From contig CAMBPP010000027.1 of assembly GCA_945869715.1 (NCBI GenBank), forward strand, positions 1-13,975: 13,975 bases of DNA, in the 5' to 3' direction. This DNA is from Bifidobacterium breve (GTDB taxonomy: Bacteria; Actinomycetota; Acidimicrobiia; Acidimicrobiales; Ilumatobacteraceae). The notes beneath the pieces are model-generated. The model was not told where the DNA came from and did not search any database. It saw nothing but the letters and a program-made list of their open reading frames with translations. Each line of letters begins with the position of its first letter. The stretch's first letter is position 1. A program made the translations under genes and the position numbers. Below, piece by piece: positions 7,347-13,975 of this stretch.

Positions 7347-8466
7347 CCAACTCGTTACGCAATTAAAGCGCGGCCTCGACGCCCCTATATGCCTCACGTG
7401 GGAACTCACCTACGCGTGCAATTTGCAGTGCGTTCATTGTTTGTCGAGCAGTGGTCAACGCGACGATCGCGAACTCTCAACACAACAAGCTTTTGCAGTT
7501 CTCGATGAACTACGTGTCCTGCAAGTGTTCTACATCAACATCGGCGGTGGCGAACCAATGATACGCCGCGACTTTTTCGACATCATTGAATACTCCATTG
7601 CGAACGACATCGGAGTAAAATTTTCCACCAACGGTGCGTTCATTGATGAAAAAAATGCACGGCGCCTCGCTGCAATGGATTACTTAGATATTCAAATCAG
7701 CCTCGATGGTATTGATGCCATCACAAACGACCCTGTCCGCGGGGAGGGTTCATACAACATTGCGCGTCGCGCCATGGACAATTTAAAAGCGGCAAATTTT
7801 GGTCCCTTTAAAATTTCCGTTGTGGTTACGCGGCACAATGTTGATCAGTTAGATGAGTTCAAGGCTCTTGCCGATTCTTACGGTGCACAATTGCGCATTA
7901 CACGGCTGCGTCCTTCCGGCCGTGGTGTTGATTCATGGAATGACCTGCACCCCACGAACGAACAACAAGTGCAAATCTATAACTGGCTTCTTGCACACGG
8001 TGAAAACGTTCTTACTGGCGATTCGTTTTTCCACCTCAATGCATTAGGCGAATCTTTACCTGGTCTCAATATGTGTGGCGCAGGGCGCGTGGTGTGCCTC
8101 ATTGACCCCATTGGCGATGTGTATGCCTGCCCATTTGTTTTGCACGACCAGTTCAAAGCAGGGAATGTTCACGACACTGGTGGTTTCACTTCTGTGTGGC
8201 GCGATAGCGAACTGTTTACTTCTTTACGCGAACCAGAATCGGCTGGTGCCTGCGCTTCATGTGGCAACTACGACTCGTGCCAAGGCGGCTGCATGGCTGC
8301 GAAATTTTTTACTGGGTTACCACTCGATGGGCCAGACCCCGAGTGCGTCTTGGGGCATGGGGCGGATCTTGTTGAAGCACGCCAAGCAAGCCCTGTTTCT
8401 ATTACCCCAAAGCCCAGCAAAGACCACTCAAAGCCTGCTCGCAGCGCGATGAGCGTGGTGTCGTAA
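7336..8466 (+). CDS. mftC: Mycofactocin radical SAM maturase MftC
   Basis: A 376-aa radical S-adenosylmethionine enzyme that oxidatively decarboxylates the MftA C-terminal tyrosine and then forms a Val-Tyr carbon-carbon bond. The SAM-cluster motif C28-x3-C32-x2-C35 lies in YACNLQCVHC, and GGGEP at 70-74 is the SAM-contact motif. The C-terminal SPASM domain carries the auxiliary-cluster cysteines C247, C254, C265, C306, C309, C315, C319 and C337. It starts with GTG inside the end of mftB. A Ser/Lys/Pro-rich tail of about 25 residues follows the last conserved region and is probably unstructured. The next gene begins 10 nt after its stop. Confidence 0.96.
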   Translation: MSASQLVTQLKRGLDAPICLTWELTYACNLQCVHCLSSSGQRDDRELSTQQAFAVLDELRVLQVFYINIGGGEPMIRRDFFDIIEYSIANDIGVKFSTNGAFIDEKNARRLAAMDYLDIQISLDGIDAITNDPVRGEGSYNIARRAMDNLKAANFGPFKISVVVTRHNVDQLDEFKALADSYGAQLRITRLRPSGRGVDSWNDLHPTNEQQVQIYNWLLAHGENVLTGDSFFHLNALGESLPGLNMCGAGRVVCLIDPIGDVYACPFVLHDQFKAGNVHDTGGFTSVWRDSELFTSLREPESAGACASCGNYDSCQGGCMAAKFFTGLPLDGPDPECVLGHGADLVEARQASPVSITPKPSKDHSKPARSAMSVVS

Positions 8467-8476
8467 ATTCTTTTTC

Positions 8477-10357
8477 ATGGGGTTATTGCAGCCTGTTGAT
8501 ATTGGCAATTGCCAAGCACCAAATAGCGTGATGTTTGGTCCACACGTCACCAACCTCGGTACTGACGAACGAACTTTTAGCGATCAACACATTGCCTATT
8601 ACATGCGGCGCGCACAAGGTGGATGCGGTGTGATTGTGCTTGAAGACATGAGTGTGCACCACAGCGACTGGCCGTACGAGCGTGCGCCACTTGCATCACA
8701 ATGCGCAGAATCACTGAACAAAATTTCTCAAGAGTTGCATAAAGAAAAGTGTTTAGTCATTGCGTCTCTCGATCACTCCGGTGGGCAAGGTTCCTCTGCA
8801 TACCATCAGCAGCCTTTGTGGGCACCAAGCCGAGTACCTGAAGTGAACTCGCGCGAAGTACCGAAATGGATGGAACAAGCCGACATTGATGAAGTTATTG
8901 AGGGCTTTGTTCACACTGCGCGTATTGCAATTTCATCTCAGTGTGATGGTGTGGAAATTAATGCTGGTCAGCACAGTCTGGTGCGACAGTTTCTTTCTGG
9001 CCTGACGAATCATCGGGATGATGCATGGGGTCAAGACAAAACTTTGTTTGCACGAACAATCATTGAAAAAATTCGCAAAGAAATTGGCAATGCCATCATT
9101 GGGATGCGACTCTCGTGCGATGAACTGGCACCATGGGCTGGCATTACGCCAGACATGGCAGTAGAACTTGCTCCTCAACTTGCAGCATGCGGGATCGACT
9201 ACCTTGTGGTTGTTCGTGGTTCCATTTTCTCTGTAGACAAAACTCGCCCCGATTTTCATGAACCAGAAGGGTTCAATACTGAAATCACCCAGCGCATTCA
9301 GGCAGTGCTCAACATTCCCGTGTTCTTGCAAGGTTCAATAGTGCAACCACACATGGCAATTCAGGCTGTAGAGCAAGGCGTGTGTGCTGGTGTTGAGATG
9401 ACCCGGGCACAAATTGCCGACCCCGACCTAGTGAACAAAATGCTCAGCGGCAACATAGCAAATATTCGCCCCTGCATTCGCTGTAACCAAACATGCCAAG
9501 TGCGCGATGCACGAAACCCCATTGTTACCTGTGTCGTTGAACCCACATCTGGCCACGAGAGCACCGACCCTAACTGGTACACACAGGTTGCATCGAAAAA
9601 AGTTGCTGTCATAGGCGCAGGGCCCGCAGGTTTAGAAGCTGCCTACACCGCGGCCCGACGGGGTCACTCGGTACAGGTGCACGAACAACTCGGCAACGCC
9701 GGCGGTATTGCGGCTTTCGCAGGCCCAGGAGCGGTATTTGTGCACTGGCTATACGAACAATGTTTGTCGCTTGGCGTGCAGTTTCATTTTGGTGCCCACG
9801 TCGAAAGCACCACAGACCTTGGCGCTGACGTTGTTCTACAGTGCACTGGCTCGCGCTTAGGTGTACCTACCTATTCGCTATCCGACCACACAGCAGCAAT
9901 TGACATTGTTGACGTGATGAATGGTTCCTCTGCGCTTCCTGAAAGTGGCGACATTGTTCTGCACGACCCCATTGGCGGCCCCATTGCCATTGCCCTTGCG
10001 CAATGGCTTGGCCAGCGCGCAATTCTCGTGACTCCAGACAACATTGCCGGAAACGAGCTATCGCGCTCAGGCGATTTGGCTCCTGCAAATGTTCGCTTGG
10101 CACAACAAGGAACACGAGTGGTGAAACGCGCGCTCGTGCGCTCAGTTGCAAGGTCGGGCGAAGGCGTACGTGTGGAATTACAAGATCGCTATTCAGGAGA
10201 GACCACTTTCCTCGAAGCAGCCGCATTCATCGATTGCGGCTTTCGTCTTCCCACCGAGCACATCTCAGCTCAGTTTCATCTGGTTGGCGATGCCGTTGCC
10301 CCACGCACTGTTCTTGAGGCTGTCCTCGAAGCACGGCGTGCAGTGTTTATGCTGTAA
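8477..10357 (+). CDS. OYE/FadH-like Fe-S flavoprotein 1 of the mycofactocin cluster
   Basis: A 626-aa flavoprotein in the 2,4-dienoyl-CoA reductase / trimethylamine dehydrogenase group, like the families named mycofactocin system FadH/OYE oxidoreductase. The N-terminal TIM barrel for FMN spans about 1-325. A 4Fe-4S motif follows (C333-x2-C336-x3-C340-x11-C352), then an FAD Rossmann motif GAGPAG at 380-385, and a C-terminal VGDAVAPR at 603-610 that contacts FAD. Two oddities: the position of the FadH catalytic Tyr is Ser167, and the second nucleotide-binding segment (492-520, core HDPIGGP) has no GxGxxG for NAD(P)H. There is no Cys at the position used by trimethylamine dehydrogenase for covalent FMN. 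The substrate is unknown. The ATG lies 10 nt after mftC without a ribosome-binding site. I cannot tell whether it is the 'type 1' or 'type 2' family. Confidence 0.9.
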   Translation: MGLLQPVDIGNCQAPNSVMFGPHVTNLGTDERTFSDQHIAYYMRRAQGGCGVIVLEDMSVHHSDWPYERAPLASQCAESLNKISQELHKEKCLVIASLDHSGGQGSSAYHQQPLWAPSRVPEVNSREVPKWMEQADIDEVIEGFVHTARIAISSQCDGVEINAGQHSLVRQFLSGLTNHRDDAWGQDKTLFARTIIEKIRKEIGNAIIGMRLSCDELAPWAGITPDMAVELAPQLAACGIDYLVVVRGSIFSVDKTRPDFHEPEGFNTEITQRIQAVLNIPVFLQGSIVQPHMAIQAVEQGVCAGVEMTRAQIADPDLVNKMLSGNIANIRPCIRCNQTCQVRDARNPIVTCVVEPTSGHESTDPNWYTQVASKKVAVIGAGPAGLEAAYTAARRGHSVQVHEQLGNAGGIAAFAGPGAVFVHWLYEQCLSLGVQFHFGAHVESTTDLGADVVLQCTGSRLGVPTYSLSDHTAAIDIVDVMNGSSALPESGDIVLHDPIGGPIAIALAQWLGQRAILVTPDNIAGNELSRSGDLAPANVRLAQQGTRVVKRALVRSVARSGEGVRVELQDRYSGETTFLEAAAFIDCGFRLPTEHISAQFHLVGDAVAPRTVLEAVLEARRAVFML

Positions 10358-10359
10358 CT

Positions 10360-10956
10360 GTGCACTTCTTTCTCGTCGTTCTTCTTGCAACTGCCGGGTA
10401 CTTCATCGGCACATTCCCGAGCGCCATCATGGTGGCCAAAGCAAATGGCGTCGACATCACCGCCATTGGTTCAGGTAACCCAGGAGCATCAAACGTTGCC
10501 CGCGCATTAGGAATGAAAAAAGGCGCATATGTTTACGGCCTCGATGCATTAAAAGGTGCCGCCGCTACTGCACTTGGTTTGGCAGTTTTTGGAAATGCTG
10601 CCGCGTATTGGTGTGCAGCTGCAGCAGTTGTGGGCCACGTCTACCCCATCACACGCCGCTTCGCAGGCGGTAAAGGGGTGGCCACGGCGTCGGGAGCCAT
10701 GCTTGTCGTGCACCCGTTCATCAGCCTTGGGCTTTTACTTTTATGGGCAGTGCTCAGTAAAACGACGAAAAAAGCTTCCGTTTCCTCGCTCATCATCACC
10801 GTGCTCTTACCTATATGCATCGCGTTGGCGGGCAAGCCCGGCTGGGAGGTCGGGGCAACTGTCGGCATCGGGGTTTTGGTAGTCATTCGACATATTCCTA
10901 ATCTTCGACGTCTCCGTTCTGGTCTCGAGCCATCACTTCCCTCAAAACCCACCTAA
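10360..10956 (+). CDS. plsY: PlsY-type glycerol-3-phosphate acyltransferase
   Basis: A 198-aa integral membrane protein with the three PlsY signatures: GSGNPGASN at 37-45, GHVYPITRRFAGGKGVAT at 92-109 and RHIPNLRRL at 177-185. PlsY uses acyl-phosphate to acylate glycerol-3-phosphate, the first step of phospholipid synthesis. About five hydrophobic segments and the usual length are present. It begins with GTG two bases after the first OYE-like gene and ends 11 nt before the second, so it is embedded in the mycofactocin run. It may be the housekeeping enzyme or a second copy; the window does not say. The symbol is by family. A role in mycofactocin biology is only a contextual idea. Confidence 0.9.
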   Translation: MHFFLVVLLATAGYFIGTFPSAIMVAKANGVDITAIGSGNPGASNVARALGMKKGAYVYGLDALKGAAATALGLAVFGNAAAYWCAAAAVVGHVYPITRRFAGGKGVATASGAMLVVHPFISLGLLLLWAVLSKTTKKASVSSLIITVLLPICIALAGKPGWEVGATVGIGVLVVIRHIPNLRRLRSGLEPSLPSKPT

Positions 10957-10967
10957 CCTCTGTCTTT

Positions 10968-12944
10968 GTGACTTATAAGTACTTGTGGACCCCGCTCCAA
11001 CTGGGGCCTGTCACCACTCGTAACCGCATTGTCTTTAGTGCGCACCTCACGAACTACGCGCGCAACGGGAAGCCCACAGAACAGCACAGTGCTTACTATG
11101 CAGCGCGTGCGGCGGGTGGAGCTGGGCTCATCATTACAGAAGAGCACTCAACACACCCGACCGACTGGCCATACGAGAAACTCATTCACGGTTTTCATCG
11201 TGATGTTATTCCTGGCTATCGCAACATCACGTCGGCTGTGCATCAACATCGCACGCCCATTTTTGCGCAAATCAACCACAACGGCGGGCAAGCAAGCAGT
11301 ATGTACAGCCGGCTTCCCGTGTGGGCACCGAGTGCGGTCGCCGACCCTCTTTTTCGCGAAGTACCTAAAGCCGTCACTCAAAGCGAAATTGACGAAATTA
11401 TTGCTGGCTATGTCACTGTTGCTGAAAATTGTGCGGAAGGCGGATTCGACGGCATTGAACTGCAGTGCAGCCACTCTTCTATTGTGCGCGGCTTTCTCTC
11501 GCCAGCAACAAACAAACGCACCGATCAGTACGGCGGGTCACTCGCGAATCGTGCACGATTACTGCTCGATATTTCAACTGCAGTGCGTAAAGCAATCGGT
11601 AATGACCTCGCTTTAGGTGTGCGTTTATGCGGAGACGAATTCATTGAAGGTGGAACCACCATTGATGAAGCAATTGAAGTTGCCAAACTTGTAGAAGCAG
11701 CAGGCAATGTTGACTACATCAACACCTCTATTGGTGTCGCTACTGCAAGTTTGTTCATGATTGAAGCATCAATGCATATTCCACCCGGATACGCAACATT
11801 TATTCCTTCAGCCATTCGCAAAGCAGTAGACCTTCCCGTTGTAGGAGTTGGTCGCTTTAAAGATCCGCAACAAGCAGAACGCGCATTGGCCGACGGACAC
11901 TGCGATCTTGTAGGAGTTGTGCGTGGTCAAATAGCCGACCCCGACTTTGCAGCAAAGGCACGCGCTGGGGCAACCGACGATATTCGCTTGTGCTTAAGTT
12001 GCAATCAGGAATGCGTCGGACGCATGGGTCTGAACCGCTGGCTTGGCTGCATTGAAAACCCTCAAACAGGTCGTGAAGCCGAATGGAAAGCAACACAACA
12101 TGTGAAGCTTTCCCCAACCCCTACAAATGTGTTGGTGGTTGGCGCAGGACCCGCTGGTTTGCAAGCAGCAATTGCTGCTGCGCGCAATGGGCACCGCGTC
12201 ACCGTTCTTGAAAAAGAAGATGCTGCAGGCGGACAAGTGCGGCTTGCAGCGAGTGTGCCAAACAGGGCAGAGTTCGGCGATCTCATTCGCAATCAACTCA
12301 CTGAATGCAAACGCCTCGGGGTAGCTATTGAATACGGCGTTTCTGCCTGGCCCGGTTTAGTTCTGGAACGCAACGCGCAACATGTTGTGGTGGCTACTGG
12401 CGCCGAACCACAGCAACCATGGTGGGTTGCAGGTGAAGGTGTGACTATTGGTGTTGCCGACGTACGACACGTACTTGATGGGTCTGCAGATCCCTTTGGT
12501 ACAGTGGTCATCATCGACGAAATTGGTTTCCACCATGCCACTTCAGTTGCAGAACTTCTTGCCGACCGTGGATGCAACGTTGAAATAGTCACCCCAGGAA
12601 TGGTGGTAGGACAAGACCTCGGCATCACCCTCGACATGGAAAACTGGCTCATTCGCGCTCACGCGAAAGGCATTGTGCAAAGTACCGACCTTGTTCCTAT
12701 GGGGCTCGCTGGCAATGAACTCACTTTGCTTCACCACCCCACCGGCACGAATGTCACACGCACACCCGACTGGGTGGTATTGGCAGTTCCCCCGCAGCCT
12801 GTGGAATGGCTGTACCACGACCTCTCCACCAACACTGCACTTCAAGATGCTGGCGTCACTGTTTCTCGAGTTGGCGATGCCGTTGCACCACGCCGCGCAC
12901 ACGCTGCAGTCATCGATGGTGAACGCATAGGCTCATCGTTCTGA
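10968..12944 (+). CDS. OYE/FadH-like Fe-S flavoprotein 2 of the mycofactocin cluster
   Basis: A 658-aa paralogue of the flavoprotein encoded at 8477, with the same layout. The FMN TIM barrel spans about 1-335, the 4Fe-4S motif is C342-x2-C345-x3-C349-x11-C361, the FAD motif GAGPAG is at 392-397 and VGDAVAPR is at 635-642. It is closer to canonical family members (RNRIV, LSPATNKRTDQYGGS) than the first copy. Ser171 replaces the catalytic Tyr of FadH, with His169 aligning to the active-site His of trimethylamine dehydrogenase. Residues 512-543 (core IIDEIGFHHATSVAELL) resemble the degenerate ADP-binding region of trimethylamine dehydrogenase, not an NAD(P)H site. The start is GTG, 11 nt after plsY. 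The stop TGA shares one base with the ATG of the next gene. The likely role is electron transfer tied to mycofactocin; the substrate is unknown. Confidence 0.91.
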   Translation: MTYKYLWTPLQLGPVTTRNRIVFSAHLTNYARNGKPTEQHSAYYAARAAGGAGLIITEEHSTHPTDWPYEKLIHGFHRDVIPGYRNITSAVHQHRTPIFAQINHNGGQASSMYSRLPVWAPSAVADPLFREVPKAVTQSEIDEIIAGYVTVAENCAEGGFDGIELQCSHSSIVRGFLSPATNKRTDQYGGSLANRARLLLDISTAVRKAIGNDLALGVRLCGDEFIEGGTTIDEAIEVAKLVEAAGNVDYINTSIGVATASLFMIEASMHIPPGYATFIPSAIRKAVDLPVVGVGRFKDPQQAERALADGHCDLVGVVRGQIADPDFAAKARAGATDDIRLCLSCNQECVGRMGLNRWLGCIENPQTGREAEWKATQHVKLSPTPTNVLVVGAGPAGLQAAIAAARNGHRVTVLEKEDAAGGQVRLAASVPNRAEFGDLIRNQLTECKRLGVAIEYGVSAWPGLVLERNAQHVVVATGAEPQQPWWVAGEGVTIGVADVRHVLDGSADPFGTVVIIDEIGFHHATSVAELLADRGCNVEIVTPGMVVGQDLGITLDMENWLIRAHAKGIVQSTDLVPMGLAGNELTLLHHPTGTNVTRTPDWVVLAVPPQPVEWLYHDLSTNTALQDAGVTVSRVGDAVAPRRAHAAVIDGERIGSSF

Positions 12945-13549
12945 TGGTCTCTTTTCTTGACACGATTTTCGAGTCGCTCACCGATATCTCTACCTCGCAG
13001 TGGTTTTATCTCATTATTTTTTCTGTTGCACTTCTCGACTCGGTTGTTCCCATAGTTCCTAGCGAGTCAATGGTCATTGTTGGCGGAGTAGCCGCGGGGT
13101 TAGGCGACCTGTTCATACCACTCGTCATTGTTGTCGCAGCAATTGGCGCATTTCTTGGCGACAACATGTCGTACATCATTGGGCGTAAGGCAAGTGGCTT
13201 CATTGATCGTCGCTATCGACGCACTGAAAAAGGTGCAAAACGACTCGATTGGGCACATAGCCAACTGGTAGATCGTGGTGGACCACTGCTCATTACCGCT
13301 CGCTTTATTCCGGGTGGGCGCACCTTGCTCACGCTGACCTGTGGCGTGACTCATCAAAATCAACGCTGGTTTGCCAAATGGGTCGGTATTGCTGCAGTCA
13401 TTTGGGCTTCTTACGCAAGTTTGTTGGGCTTCATTGGTGGCAAAACATTTAAAGACAACCACGCCATGGCGTTTGGAGTCGCCTTTGCTATGGCTTTAGC
13501 CGCAACGGGCATTATTGAACTTGTGCGCCACTTTCGCAATCGGAAATAG
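12944..13549 (+). CDS. DedA / SNARE-associated (VTT) family membrane protein
   Basis: A 201-aa multi-pass membrane protein of the DedA superfamily. Visible signatures are PIVPSES (36-42), the first re-entrant or membrane segment with acidic D32, GDNMSYIIGRK (72-82), and the arginine-containing RFIPGGRTL (120-128). DedA members act in membrane homeostasis, and some are lipid (undecaprenyl-phosphate or phosphatidylethanolamine) translocases or scramblases. The ATG overlaps the stop of the preceding flavoprotein (TGATG), so translation is coupled. Together with PlsY it makes two lipid-related membrane proteins inside this run. The specific substrate is not visible. Confidence 0.88.
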   Translation: MVSFLDTIFESLTDISTSQWFYLIIFSVALLDSVVPIVPSESMVIVGGVAAGLGDLFIPLVIVVAAIGAFLGDNMSYIIGRKASGFIDRRYRRTEKGAKRLDWAHSQLVDRGGPLLITARFIPGGRTLLTLTCGVTHQNQRWFAKWVGIAAVIWASYASLLGFIGGKTFKDNHAMAFGVAFAMALAATGIIELVRHFRNRK

Positions 13550-13558
13550 ACTCATCTC

Positions 13559-13975
13559 ATGATCGCCGTTCTTGTAGTTCGTCACGGCATACTCCCCGCT
13601 GGGGCACTAGAGGCCACAAGCGAAGCCAAAGGAAATGTTCTTGTTGTTGGCAGCAACTGCTCGGCAGTACTTCCTGAAATTTCGCCTTATGCATCCCACA
13701 TCACAACGTGTGAATGGGGAAACTTTGCACCTTCTGCATGGGCACATGCACTTGCAACTCACATTGGCCACGCACAGCGCATTGTTCTTCCCGCATCTCC
13801 TGATGGAAGAGATTTCGCTGCGCACTTAGCTCAAAATTTGCAGCGCCCTCTGTACGCTGGTGCATTGCGCATCGGAACAATCACTATTGAACTCGTGCGC
13901 TGGAGTGGTCAGGCTGTTGAGACACTTGTTGCTGCACCAGAGTTTGTTGCCACTTTGCAAGTGGGCGTGCGCAGC
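13559..13975 (+). CDS. Mycofactocin-associated ETF alpha-like subunit, 3'-truncated
   Basis: The first 139 codons of a gene cut by the window end, starting with ATG 9 nt after the DedA gene. The frame has no stop before 13975. The protein begins MIAVLVVRHGILPAG and contains SPDGRDFAAHLAQNLQRPL (about 82-100) and a following VATLQVGVRS. These resemble the N-terminal domain of electron transfer flavoprotein alpha subunits (the GRDLAPRLA region and the strand before the linker), in particular the short divergent versions found in mycofactocin clusters. The FAD-binding C-terminal domain should lie beyond the window. An ETF would take electrons from flavoprotein dehydrogenases to quinone. A beta subunit is not upstream and would be expected downstream. 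Assignment to alpha rather than beta is likely but rests on a partial sequence. Confidence 0.75.
   Translation, partial: MIAVLVVRHGILPAGALEATSEAKGNVLVVGSNCSAVLPEISPYASHITTCEWGNFAPSAWAHALATHIGHAQRIVLPASPDGRDFAAHLAQNLQRPLYAGALRIGTITIELVRWSGQAVETLVAAPEFVATLQVGVRS

Noticed and set aside
8477..12944. One of the two flavoproteins being MftD
   Set aside because: MftD is an FMN enzyme of the lactate dehydrogenase type, about 390 aa without a 4Fe-4S cluster; both proteins here have OYE barrels, Fe-S motifs and FAD Rossmann domains.
13607..13829. Short open frames on both strands near the right end
   Set aside because: They are shadows of the ETF alpha-like frame, which runs open from 13559 to the window end.
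13559..13975. ETF beta instead of alpha
   Set aside because: The DGRDFAAHLA segment and the following strands match the alpha N-terminal domain better; still, only 139 residues are visible.

Overview
The window is a compact bacterial chromosome segment. It most likely comes from an actinobacterium, and I would guess the Acidimicrobiia (Ilumatobacter-like aquatic lineages). The reasons are a complete mycofactocin core (mftA, mftB, mftC), an NDMA-dependent-type zinc alcohol dehydrogenase, several GTG starts, almost no intergenic DNA, a valyl-tRNA synthetase of the compact type and an LCP cell-wall ligase. Base composition looks balanced rather than strongly GC-rich. The taxonomic guess is an inference; nothing here proves it.

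Layout. (1) 1-3898, plus strand: the 3' part of valS (cut by the window start) and an LCP-family cell-wall protein. (2) 3895-6846, minus strand: an apparent three-gene operon, transcribed adh -> moxR-type AAA ATPase -> VWA-domain protein. It converges on the LCP gene, and the two stop codons physically overlap. (3) 6847-6940: a 94-bp divergent control region between adh and mftA. (4) 6941 to the window end, plus strand: a tightly packed run of mftA (43-aa peptide precursor ending IDGMCGVY), mftB (RRE chaperone), mftC (radical SAM/SPASM), a first OYE/FadH-like flavoprotein, a PlsY-type acyltransferase, a second OYE/FadH-like flavoprotein, a DedA membrane protein and the N-terminal part of an ETF alpha-like protein, cut by the window end. 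Gaps in this run are -11 to +11 nt, so it reads as one operon.

How it may work together. MftB would present MftA to MftC, which modifies the C-terminal Val-Tyr as the first step to the redox cofactor mycofactocin. The divergent alcohol dehydrogenase belongs to the family that holds its nicotinamide tightly and needs an external acceptor, the proposed role of mycofactocin. Both OYE-like proteins have a four-cysteine cluster motif and an FAD Rossmann motif. In each, the second nucleotide-binding region lacks the usual GxGxxG and instead looks like trimethylamine dehydrogenase, which gives electrons to an electron transfer flavoprotein. An ETF alpha-like gene follows in the same run. The most interesting hypothesis is therefore an electron route from alcohol via ADH and mycofactocin through these flavoproteins to ETF and the respiratory chain. 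The PlsY and DedA genes and the MoxR/VWA pair are unexpected companions. The usual later genes mftD, mftE, mftF and mftR are not in the window and may lie beyond its end.
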